A DNA stretch of 6,560 nucleotides, taken from the NCBI GenBank assembly GCA_027043685.1, contig JALUFI010000011.1, positions 1 to 6,560 on the forward strand. The letters run 5' to 3'. Below are positions 1 through 5,326 of this stretch, in pieces (positions within the stretch are counted from its first letter, which is position 1; each line of letters starts with the position of its first letter). Origin of the DNA: Pyrodictiaceae archaeon (GTDB taxonomy: Archaea; Thermoproteota; Thermoprotei_A; Sulfolobales; Pyrodictiaceae). The notes under the pieces were generated by a model, which did not search any database, was not told the origin of the DNA, and saw nothing but the letters and a program-made list of their open reading frames with translations. Both the position numbers and the translations under genes were made by a program.

Positions 1-45
1 CCCCAAGACCCCGTGCGCCGCGGCCACGCCTGCCAAGGCCCCCGG

Positions 46-55
46 TGCTTTATCC
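46..55 (+). promoter_or_regulatory. possible TATA-like box for purP
   Basis: The T-rich stretch GCTTTATCC (47-55) is the only TATA-like sequence in the otherwise GC-rich DNA before purP. An archaeal TATA box here would start transcription near 77-80, about 27 bases before the TTG at 106. This fits the internal start and argues against the longer reading frame from 13. No convincing BRE precedes it. Confidence 0.3.
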
Positions 56-105
56 CCAGCCCCTCCACCCTAGGCGCCGCCGAGCACGGAGGGCAGCCAC
101 GGGCC

Positions 106-1182
106 TTGAAGCAGAGGAGCCCAGGCCTCGAGGCGCTGAGGGAGTACACACGGCCCGTGCCGAGGCTAGCTGTGCCCGGCAGCCACTCGGCGCTCCAGAT
201 CCTCCTAGGCGCGAGGGAGGAGGGGCTCGAAGCAATACTAGTGGCCACCAGGGCCCAGTTCGAGGCAATCTACTCCCGGTTCCCCTGGCTCTACACCCGC
301 GTAGTCCTCCTCGACTCCTGGAAGGAGCTGGCGACTAGACGCGTAGTGAGCGAGCTCCGGGGCCTCGAAACTATACTGGTACCCCACGGGAGCCTCGTGG
401 AGTACGTTGGCCCGGATAACCTGCTGGACCTCGAACTCCCCATGCTGGGTAACAGGTTCCTTCTCCCGATAGAGGCGAGCTGGGAGGAGAAGATGAGGCT
501 CATAGAGGAGGCAGGCATACCCACGCCTAGAAGGATACGCAGCCCAGGCGAGGCCACGGGCCCCGTCATAGTGAAGCTCCCGGGCGCCAAGGGGGGCAGG
601 GGCTACCGCATAGCGCTCCCAGGCGAGCTTGAGCACGTGCTCTCGGAGATCGAGAAGCTGGGCTACAAGAGGGACGAGGTGATTATACAGGAGTTCCTGG
701 TAGGCGTCAGGCTCTACGCGCACTACTTCGCCTCGCCGGTGATGGGGAGGGTTGAACTCCTCGGCATGGACCAGAGGCTCGAGAGCAACATAGACGGGCT
801 CGCCAGGCTCCCACCGGGCATAGCTTCCCGGCTCGGCCTCGAGCCAAGCTTCACCGTCGTAGCAAACACGCCGATGGTTGCAAGGGAGAGTCTCCTCGCG
901 AAGATACTCCGCTACGGCGATGCCTTCGCCGAGGCTGTTGAGAGGAGAACCGGGTACCCCATGACGGGCCCCTTCAGCCTCGAAGGCGTGGTCACCGATG
1001 ACCTGGAGTACCGGGTGTTCGAGTTCAGCGGCCGCATAGTGGCCGGCACAAACGTCTACACGGGACAGCAGACGCCATACGCCGCACTATACTGGGAGGA
1101 GCCCATGTACATGGGGCGCCGCATAGCGAGAGAGCTGCGGCTCGCAGCGGAACGGAGACAGCTAGAGAAGATAATCACGTAG
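106..1182 (+). CDS. purP: FAICAR synthetase PurP (5-formaminoimidazole-4-carboxamide ribonucleotide synthetase)
   Basis: ATP-grasp enzyme that makes FAICAR from AICAR, formate and ATP, the archaeal replacement for folate-dependent PurH transformylase in purine synthesis; cytoplasmic. The 358-residue product aligns in my memory with Methanocaldococcus jannaschii PurP over its whole length: N-terminal GSHSALQIL near residue 25, VPHGS at 92-96, the glycine-rich ATP loop KLPGAKGGRGY at 157-167, GMDQRLESNIDG at 220-231, FEFSGRIVAGTN at 305-316 and a C-terminal MGRRIARE. The frame is open leftward through a GTG at 13 to the window edge, but the extra residues are Pro/Arg-rich and resemble no PurP. 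I chose TTG 106 because it puts the GSHS motif at the same distance from the N-terminus as in the jannaschii protein and follows a GGAGGG at 88-93. Function is very likely; the start is less certain. No other purine gene is visible. Confidence 0.92.
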   Translation: MKQRSPGLEALREYTRPVPRLAVPGSHSALQILLGAREEGLEAILVATRAQFEAIYSRFPWLYTRVVLLDSWKELATRRVVSELRGLETILVPHGSLVEYVGPDNLLDLELPMLGNRFLLPIEASWEEKMRLIEEAGIPTPRRIRSPGEATGPVIVKLPGAKGGRGYRIALPGELEHVLSEIEKLGYKRDEVIIQEFLVGVRLYAHYFASPVMGRVELLGMDQRLESNIDGLARLPPGIASRLGLEPSFTVVANTPMVARESLLAKILRYGDAFAEAVERRTGYPMTGPFSLEGVVTDDLEYRVFEFSGRIVAGTNVYTGQQTPYAALYWEEPMYMGRRIARELRLAAERRQLEKIIT

Positions 1183-1394
1183 AGAGGCAGCGCCAGGCGC
1201 CGGAGCCGGCAGTAAGGCACAAGCACCCCCGGCGACGAGTGAGTGCTGAACGAGCCTCCTCGCCGGGGGGACGCCGCCGCGTAACGACGGCCGCCGAGAC
1301 GCCTTGGATGACCCTCGGCTGCGCGCCGGAACACCTCCCCACTTCCCTCCCGTAACAGAACTCCTTCAGGGAAGTACGAGAGAGGCCCGTTGTT

Positions 1395-1403
1395 GGATAA
1401 ACA
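1395..1403 (-). promoter_or_regulatory. TATA-like box facing the hairpin cluster
   Basis: Read on the minus strand this is TGTTTATCC, close to the T-rich TATA boxes of crenarchaea. It stands out because the surrounding DNA is GC-rich and because the predicted start, about 25 bases downstream at roughly 1373, falls at the beginning of the 8-bp inverted repeat 1341-1375. The upstream BRE position is not purine-rich, which weakens the call. Confidence 0.3.
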
Positions 1404-1478
1404 GCGACCGAGGACACGGGGAGCAAGATGGACTCAAAGGCTAGAGGATGGCCCTAGGGCCGGAGGAGGCGGCGTGCG

Positions 1479-1483
1479 AAAAA
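1479..1483 (-). terminator. probable U-run terminator of the V4R gene
   Basis: On the minus strand a run of five T (within CGCTTTTTCGC) occurs about 37 bases after the stop codon of the V4R gene. Archaeal RNA polymerase terminates at short U-runs, and this is the only T-run in the gap. There is no strong hairpin directly before it. Confidence 0.35.
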
Positions 1484-1519
1484 GCGGTAATGCTGTTGCA
1501 GCTGGTGGTTTTGCGGGGG

Positions 1520-2089
1520 CTAGCCCATCTTCCTTACCTCTATGACGCAGTAGGGGTTGTCGAGGGTGCCGTGTTCTAGCTCGCGGCCCTGGAACTTGCC
1601 GCCGATTATCTCCTCGAACACCGCTGCTATCATGCCTGCCTCTATGTAGCATATCTTCTTGCCCTTCTGGAGCAGCTCCGCCGCCTTCCCGTTTATGAGT
1701 GATATACCTGCCATGCTGGGCGGGCTGTGCATGTGTATCACTGCGTGCTCTGAGTTGAACTCCTTGACGTCTATTTTGCCGAAGCCGAGCTCCTCTAGGA
1801 ACCCGGCGTACTCCTTGATTAGGTTCTCTACGTTGGCTGCCTCGTGGCGCTCCTGGAGGCGGTTGCGCAGCTCCTCCACGAGTCCCTTGCCTATCCTCTT
1901 GCCTAGGTAGTAGAGGGGCCCTGCGGCAGCGTCACCCACAAGCCCAACAATGGCGTCAATAATGGCGGCATAAGCCCTCATAGGGATAAGGATGTAACGC
2001 TCCTTTCCGTGGGCTATGTGTAGTTCTCCTTTAGCCTTGTCTAGGCTTAGTTCCTCCGCCGTCACGGCGCATGCACCTCTCCCTAGCAT
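1520..2089 (-). CDS. V4R (4-vinyl reductase-like) domain protein
   Basis: A 189-residue cytoplasmic protein whose C-terminal half matches the V4R fold, a small-molecule-binding domain found in archaeal regulators and beside aromatic-sensing domains of bacterial activators. Seen in sequence: an opening SLDKAKGELHI...RYILIP segment (15-36), the LYYLGKRIGKGLVEEL helix (59-74), then ICYIEAGMIAAVFEEIIG (146-163) and a closing NPYCVIEV (178-185). Cys147 and Cys181 are kept; His173 sits where many V4R proteins have another Cys. I see no DNA-binding domain, so a regulatory role would need a partner. The frame is open up to an ATG at 2218, but the added residues look non-coding. ATG 2089 is preferred; TTG 2143 is an alternative that would suit a leaderless transcript. 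The ligand is unknown. Its DNA is clearly less GC-rich than its neighbours. It is divergent from the DUF309 gene. Confidence 0.72.
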   Translation of the reverse strand: MLGRGACAVTAEELSLDKAKGELHIAHGKERYILIPMRAYAAIIDAIVGLVGDAAAGPLYYLGKRIGKGLVEELRNRLQERHEAANVENLIKEYAGFLEELGFGKIDVKEFNSEHAVIHMHSPPSMAGISLINGKAAELLQKGKKICYIEAGMIAAVFEEIIGGKFQGRELEHGTLDNPYCVIEVRKMG

Positions 2090-2142
2090 TCTTGCTTCAT
2101 ATCCAGTGTGTGGTGCCTCTGGGAGGCCAGGAGGAGTGTTCA

Positions 2143-2155
2143 ATAACCGTGTTAT
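2143..2155. promoter_or_regulatory. perfect inverted repeat over the V4R promoter; operator candidate
   Basis: ATAAC-CGT-GTTAT is a perfect 5-base inverted repeat with a 3-base spacer. It lies just downstream of the minus-strand TATA box at 2161-2170 and overlaps the predicted transcription start, where archaeal repressors commonly block initiation. The binding protein is unknown; the V4R protein shows no DNA-binding domain. Confidence 0.35.
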
Positions 2156-2160
2156 CTCGG

Positions 2161-2170
2161 CATTTAAGCA
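2161..2170 (-). promoter_or_regulatory. probable TATA box of the V4R gene
   Basis: On the minus strand this reads TGCTTAAATG, a good TATA-like sequence. Transcription would start near 2140, leaving a leader of about 50 bases to ATG 2089, or almost none if TTG 2143 is used. A perfect inverted repeat lies between this box and the predicted start. A second TATA-like stretch on this strand, the reverse of 2283-2290, is less likely because it would serve the doubtful ATG at 2218. Confidence 0.4.
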
Positions 2171-2282
2171 TTGGCTCCTTGGCCTACGGTGGTGTATTGC
2201 ACACGGGCTATAGGCCATGGTTCCTGGTGGCCTCGGAATGGGACTATCTGTAGCGATAGAGCATTGTTAATCACGCTGAGAC

Positions 2283-2290
2283 TATTTAAC
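2283..2290 (+). promoter_or_regulatory. probable TATA box of the DUF309-coaBC unit
   Basis: CTATTTAAC (2282-2290) is the best TATA-like sequence on the plus strand of the divergent region. It predicts a start near 2312 and a leader of about 48 bases to GTG 2360. GTTAAC at 2300-2305 is a weaker alternative that would start nearer 2330. Confidence 0.42.
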
Positions 2291-2298
2291 GCCTGCAT

Positions 2299-2316
2299 CG
2301 TTAACGCCGTTCAACG
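2299..2316. promoter_or_regulatory. tandem CGTT(n)AACG palindromes; operator candidate
   Basis: CGTTAACG (2299-2306) is followed after one base by CGTTCAACG (2308-2316), so two near-identical palindromes lie about 10 bp apart, one helical turn. They occupy the stretch between the plus-strand TATA box and the predicted start near 2312, a classic position for an archaeal repressor site. AACGTT recurs at 2351-2356 just before the GTG start. Confidence 0.38.
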
Positions 2317-2344
2317 AGCACGGGGGTGCAGCACGCTGGGCCAC

Positions 2345-2350
2345 GAGGAG
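2345..2350 (+). promoter_or_regulatory. ribosome binding site deciding the DUF309 gene start
   Basis: GAGGAG sits 9 bases before GTG 2360 and is the only good Shine-Dalgarno sequence near the 5' end of this frame. It excludes most of the longer upstream frame, which opens at 2171 inside the promoter region. Confidence 0.6.
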
Positions 2351-2359
2351 AACGTTACA

Positions 2360-2926
2360 GTGCTCCTAGTAGCCGGGGCCGGGGCAGCGCCGGTTACCCG
2401 TGAGAGGGTTAGGCGCACCGCCCACGTACTGAAGACGATTATCACTGGCCCGATGGTAGTCCGGCTCAGTGCCCGCTGGCTCCACGCAACAGTGTTTCAC
2501 CCGGTTGAGTGGCGGGAGGCCCGTGCAGCCGCTGAAGCCCTCGGGGGCCGGCTTGCTGGCCTGAGGCGGGGCACGCCGGAGCCGCGCGGCCTCGGAGAGG
2601 CGGCGAGGTGCCTCCGGGGCCTGGTCGAGGCCAACTTGTTCTGGGAGGCGCATACCGTCGGCGAGTACATGTGGCGGAGGAGGGGGGTTGCTGGCAGGGC
2701 TGCCGCTGTGCTGGCCGGGGCGTTCGCCAAGGTGCAGGAGGGGGAGCTCGCTGCTGCCAAGGCTATGCTCGCCAAGGCTGTGGCTATGGCACGCGAGGCG
2801 GGGGTGAGGGTCGACGCCGAGCTGGGCACGGCTCTCCTAGAGGAGCTGGCTCTCCGCGGCTGGGTTCGGGGCGCGTGGAGGCTCTTCCAGGGCCTGGCCA
2901 GGGCCGCTGCGGGGGGCGAGGAATAA
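2360..2926 (+). CDS. DUF309 domain protein, function unknown
   Basis: A 188-residue soluble protein. The middle carries the DUF309 signature: LFWEAHTVGEYMW (93-105), with the usual F-W-E-A-H and a Trp eight residues after the Glu, then a helix of the form AAAVLAGAFAKVQEGELAAAKAML (114-137), resembling the family's typical LAAALVHxQxGNxxGA pattern. The conserved Glu96 and His98 face a helical bundle in the family; no reaction has been established to my knowledge. The first 75 residues form an extra N-terminal part with a likely strand (MVVRLSARWLHATVF, 32-46) and helix, as in other archaeal members. GTG 2360 is chosen for its Shine-Dalgarno; ATG 2453 (residue 32) is possible but has none. The stop is 55 bases before the preferred coaBC start (10 before the alternative), so the two are probably co-transcribed. 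That suggests, but does not show, a link to CoA metabolism. Confidence 0.7.
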   Translation: MLLVAGAGAAPVTRERVRRTAHVLKTIITGPMVVRLSARWLHATVFHPVEWREARAAAEALGGRLAGLRRGTPEPRGLGEAARCLRGLVEANLFWEAHTVGEYMWRRRGVAGRAAAVLAGAFAKVQEGELAAAKAMLAKAVAMAREAGVRVDAELGTALLEELALRGWVRGAWRLFQGLARAAAGGEE

Positions 2927-2966
2927 TCCCTCCCCTGTGCGCGGGGCTGTATTCTTCCTGCCTCCT

Positions 2967-2972
2967 GGGAGG
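2967..2972 (+). promoter_or_regulatory. ribosome binding site deciding the coaBC start
   Basis: GGGAGG lies 9 bases before GTG 2982. The upstream in-frame GTG at 2937 has no comparable site at a workable distance, so I place the coaBC start at 2982. Confidence 0.55.
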
Positions 2973-2981
2973 TTGCTGGGC

Positions 2982-4250
2982 GTGGAGCCTGGCGCTGACT
3001 GGGGCCTGGGTCACCCGAGCCCGGTTATCCGTGGGGAGCTGGGCTATGGGCTGTGGAGGCGCTGCATCGCGCTCGGCGTCACTGGCAGCGCTGCTGTCTA
3101 CCGCTCCCTCGACCTGGCCCGTGCGTTGATGCGCCTCGGTGCATGGGTTCGGCCGGTGCTTAGCCGCTCGGCCGCGGAGCTGGTCTCCCCTAGGCTCTTC
3201 GAGTGGGCTACGGGGCTCCCCGCGGTAACCGAGGTCACTGGAGCTATTGAGCACGTCGCGCTCGCGAGGCGCTGCGACGCCGTGCTCGTCGCGCCGGCTA
3301 CTATGGATACGCTTGCCTCCATCGCGGCTGGGCGCGCGGATGACGCGGTCTCCGCGTTGGCGCAGGAGGCTCTCGGCCTCGGGAAGCCTGTGCTACTGGT
3401 TCCTGCTATGCATGAGGGCATGTGGAGGAGGAGCAGGAGGCTAGTGGAGGAGCTGGAGGAGGCGGGGGCCTACGTTATGAAGCCGCGGCTGGAGGGGAGC
3501 CAGGCGAAGTTCCCCGACACCTGGCTCGCCGCATGGTGGGCCGAGTCGGTGATTCTACGGGGCCGCGACCTCGCCGGGGAACGCGTGGTGGTGACCGCCG
3601 GGCCTACCTGGGAGTGGCTGGACGACGTGAGGCTAGTAACGAACCCCTCTAGCGGCTTGATGGGCGTCTCTCTGGCCCTCGAGGCCGCGTGGAGGGGCGC
3701 GGAGGTCCACCTGGTCCACGGCCCGCTCCGCTGCTGCCACTGGAGCGGCTGGAGGAGCTACCTGGCAAGCGCGGCCAGCGTCACAACCACCGAGGAGATG
3801 CTGGAGGAGACCCTTAGAAGGATAAAGGGGGCCTCGATGGCCTTCTACGCTGCCGCTGTGGCGGACTATAGGCCCTCGAGGAGGCTCAGGGGCAAGGTCC
3901 CCACCGTGAGCGGCGGCCTCGAGGTAACGCTCGAGCCCACCCCGAAGGTCGCGGAGGCCGCGGTCAAGGCGTGGCCCCACGGCATCCACGTAGGGTTCAC
4001 GGCTGAGCCCCTCACCGGCGAGGAATTGCTGGCCAGGGCCGCTGAGAAGCTCAAGCGATACGGCTTCGACGCGGTGGCTGCTAACAGCACTGTTGAGAGG
4101 GGCAGCGGCTTCGGCGTCGAGACGAACCACGTCTACCTACTGGATAAGCGGGGCCGCGTGCTGGAGGCGCGGGGCTACAAGAGGGAGGTGGCACGCATAC
4201 TGCTTGATGCCGCGAGGAGGCTGCTTGCGGAGAAGAGGGGTGATGCCTGA
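2982..4250 (+). CDS. coaBC: bifunctional phosphopantothenoylcysteine decarboxylase / phosphopantothenate-cysteine ligase
   Basis: Two-domain coenzyme A enzyme, 422 residues, close to the family's usual 400. The CoaB half joins 4'-phosphopantothenate to cysteine using a nucleotide triphosphate; the FMN-dependent CoaC half decarboxylates the product to 4'-phosphopantetheine. CoaC domain (1-190): LGVTGSAA (31-38), catalytic His91 in IEH, APAT (104-107), and PAMHEGMW (141-148), the archaeal form of the bacterial PAMNxxMW motif; the PRLEGSQAK stretch (168-176) matches the archaeal PxxEEGKAK clamp. CoaB domain (195-422): TAGPTWEWLDDVR (205-217), NPSSGLMG (221-228), AAAVADYRP (290-298), GKVP with Lys305, GFTAE (338-342) and VAANSTVERGSGFG (365-378). 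Leu226 replaces the Lys of the common SSGKMG loop. Start at GTG 2982 gives the HPS...G N-terminus typical of archaeal CoaBC and has a ribosome binding site; GTG 2937 is the alternative. It follows the DUF309 gene in a probable operon. Confidence 0.95.
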   Translation: MEPGADWGLGHPSPVIRGELGYGLWRRCIALGVTGSAAVYRSLDLARALMRLGAWVRPVLSRSAAELVSPRLFEWATGLPAVTEVTGAIEHVALARRCDAVLVAPATMDTLASIAAGRADDAVSALAQEALGLGKPVLLVPAMHEGMWRRSRRLVEELEEAGAYVMKPRLEGSQAKFPDTWLAAWWAESVILRGRDLAGERVVVTAGPTWEWLDDVRLVTNPSSGLMGVSLALEAAWRGAEVHLVHGPLRCCHWSGWRSYLASAASVTTTEEMLEETLRRIKGASMAFYAAAVADYRPSRRLRGKVPTVSGGLEVTLEPTPKVAEAAVKAWPHGIHVGFTAEPLTGEELLARAAEKLKRYGFDAVAANSTVERGSGFGVETNHVYLLDKRGRVLEARGYKREVARILLDAARRLLAEKRGDA

Positions 4251-4259
4251 GCCTCGGGG

Positions 4260-4326
4260 TGGGACCCGCCGGTTCACCCCAGCACACCCGGGCCCCTCCG
4301 GGCCCAGTCACCGGCGCGGCGTCCCA
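4260..4326 (+). repeat. nested three-helix inverted repeat after coaBC
   Basis: Three inverted repeats nest within 67 bases just after the coaBC stop: TGGGAC (4260-4265) with GTCCCA (4321-4326), CGCCGGT (4267-4273) with ACCGGCG (4310-4316), and GGGCCC (4290-4295) with GGGCCC (4300-4305) around a CTCC loop. That makes 19 possible pairs, all Watson-Crick. It could be a 3'-end RNA structure of the coaBC transcript, a processing site or a small RNA. No U-run follows, so it is not an ordinary terminator. Chance is possible at this G+C. Confidence 0.4.
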
Positions 4327-4355
4327 GCAGGTAGCACGGGTGCCTGGATCCCCCG

Positions 4356-4363
4356 TCTTATAG
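4356..4363 (+). promoter_or_regulatory. probable TATA box of the pantoate kinase gene
   Basis: TCTTATAG is the only A/T-rich hexamer-scale stretch in the spacer between coaBC and pantoate kinase. It predicts a start near 4386 and a leader of about 26 bases. This suggests that pantoate kinase can be transcribed independently of coaBC. Confidence 0.42.
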
Positions 4364-4396
4364 CCTCGGGGCCCCCGGGGAGCTGCGTATCTCTCC

Positions 4397-4403
4397 GGTG
4401 AGG
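4397..4403 (+). promoter_or_regulatory. ribosome binding site of the pantoate kinase gene
   Basis: GGTGAGG, complementary in its GGTGA part to the archaeal 16S rRNA 3' end, lies 8 bases before ATG 4412 and supports that start. Confidence 0.55.
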
Positions 4404-4411
4404 CTGGCGTC

Positions 4412-5326
4412 ATGGGGGACGGCGGCTGCATTGCCAGAGTTGTGGTGCCGCTGCATGTGACTGGGCTCTGGCTCCCGGCGCGGGAGCGTGGCTTGCTCTG
4501 GAGCGGTAGCCTGGGTGCCGGGCTCCTCCTGGAGCCGGCTGCGGTTGTGCGCGTGGAGCGGTGCGGGGGCGGGGCTGGGAGATGCGGTGTCCGTGTCCTG
4601 GCGGATGGCGTGCCCGTTGATGGTGAGCCCAGTGTTGTGCTTGAGCTTTACCGGCTGGAGCCCGGTGCCTCCCGGCTGAGGGTCACGGTGGAGCTGCCGG
4701 TGCCGCTCGGCGTGGGCTACGCGGCCTCCGCCGCGGTGGCTCTCGGCGTCGGCGTCGGCTACGCCGTGGCCAATGGCCTCACCATAGAGGAGGGTGCGAG
4801 GCTTGCACACATGGCCGAGGTGGCCGCCGGCACCGGGCTCGGCGACGTGGCGGCGATGGTGCATGGGAGGGGGCTGGAGCTGAGGCTGGGCCACGGCGCG
4901 CCGGGCGCCGCGAGGGTCGAGTCCGTAGCGGCGTGGGGCCCCGTGGTTGCCGCGGAGACGGGGGAGCCGTTGAGCACCGAGGAGATGCACCGGGAGCTCG
5001 GGGAGAGGCTCCACGCGCTCGCCGCGCCGAGGCTTGCCAGGCTCTTCCAGAGCCCGGGGCTCGACACGTTCCTCCGGGAGGCACGGGGCTTCAGCATCGA
5101 GGCGGGCTTCGTAGACGAGAAGCTCTCGGAGAGGCTTGACGCCCTCGTGGAGGAGGGGCTGGCGAGGGGCTGGTACGCGAAGAAGCGCGTCCTCGTAGTC
5201 GTGGCGAGCGACGAGGAGGCTCAGGCGAGGGTGGCGGAGGCTCTCCGGGAGGCCGGTCTCCAGCCCCGCTTGATGAGGATAGCCACGGCCCCCCTCCGCG
5301 TGGAGCCCTGCAGCGCAACAGGCTAG
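4412..5326 (+). CDS. pantoate kinase (archaeal GHMP-family)
   Basis: GHMP-superfamily kinase that phosphorylates pantoate to 4-phosphopantoate with ATP, the archaeal route to CoA in which phosphorylation precedes condensation with beta-alanine. The 304-residue length is typical. Seen in order: VPLHVTGLW (12-20) and GSLGAGLLLEP (32-42), typical of pantoate kinase N-termini; the GHMP phosphate loop PLGVGYAASAA (98-108); AHMAEVAAGTGLGDVAA (132-148), the diagnostic TGLGDV segment; and a C-terminal domain with KKRVLVVVASDEEA (257-270). The phosphate loop departs from the usual PxGxGxGSSA: Ala104 and Ala105 stand for Gly and Ser. ATG 4412 follows a good ribosome binding site. The gene has its own TATA-like box, follows coaBC of the same pathway by 161 bases, and is followed 42 bases later by a flavin disulfide oxidoreductase. 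A 325-codon frame open on the opposite strand is a high-GC shadow. Another GHMP kinase is a less likely reading. Confidence 0.87.
   Translation: MGDGGCIARVVVPLHVTGLWLPARERGLLWSGSLGAGLLLEPAAVVRVERCGGGAGRCGVRVLADGVPVDGEPSVVLELYRLEPGASRLRVTVELPVPLGVGYAASAAVALGVGVGYAVANGLTIEEGARLAHMAEVAAGTGLGDVAAMVHGRGLELRLGHGAPGAARVESVAAWGPVVAAETGEPLSTEEMHRELGERLHALAAPRLARLFQSPGLDTFLREARGFSIEAGFVDEKLSERLDALVEEGLARGWYAKKRVLVVVASDEEAQARVAEALREAGLQPRLMRIATAPLRVEPCSATG

Larger units (their letters stand above)
1183..1519. other. gene-free gap with clustered inverted repeats; possible structured RNA
   Basis: No convincing protein gene lies here; the short minus-strand frames are Arg/Ser-rich and resemble no family. 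What can be seen is a run of inverted repeats: 1226-1235 with 1260-1269 (10 perfect pairs), 1276-1281 with 1285-1291 (6 pairs, one bulge), 1293-1298 with 1314-1319 (6 pairs) and 1341-1348 with 1368-1375 (8 perfect pairs). On the minus strand TGTTTATCC (1395-1403) looks like a TATA box and would start a transcript at about 1373, at the edge of the outermost hairpin. I see no tRNA arms, no C/D boxes, and no RNase P or SRP RNA core motifs. An unclassified minus-strand RNA is possible, but GC-rich DNA gives chance hairpins. The right part holds a 12-base palindrome at 1450-1461 and the likely terminator of the V4R gene. Confidence 0.3.

Noticed and set aside
13..105. N-terminal extension of purP from GTG 13
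   Set aside because: The added 31 residues do not resemble PurP, and a TATA-like box lies inside them. TTG 106 gives the usual length and motif spacing.
1236..1320. C/D-box or H/ACA guide RNA features (GGATGAC, CTGA, tandem G-A pairs in the 1226-1269 loop)
   Set aside because: The C box is off consensus, D boxes are not at the right spacing, and no ACA follows the hairpin at the expected distance.
1175..1426. 83-codon minus-strand frame in the purP/V4R gap
   Set aside because: Low-complexity Ser/Arg content, no ribosome binding site and no family resemblance; it overlaps the inverted repeats.
1450..1461. 12-base palindrome GGCCCTAGGGCC
   Set aside because: Perfect, but isolated and made of common GC-rich words, with no promoter or repeat partner; it may be chance.
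2306..2325. T-loop-like TTCAACG suggesting a tRNA
   Set aside because: No flanking T-stem, anticodon arm or acceptor stem can be formed.
2171..2359. N-terminal extension of the DUF309 gene
   Set aside because: This part spans the divergent promoter region with TATA boxes and palindromes; the good Shine-Dalgarno sequence is at 2345-2350, before GTG 2360.
3402..3425. His for Asn in the CoaC PAMNxxMW motif
   Set aside because: As I recall, archaeal CoaBC proteins normally have PAMHxxM at this place, so it is not an anomaly.
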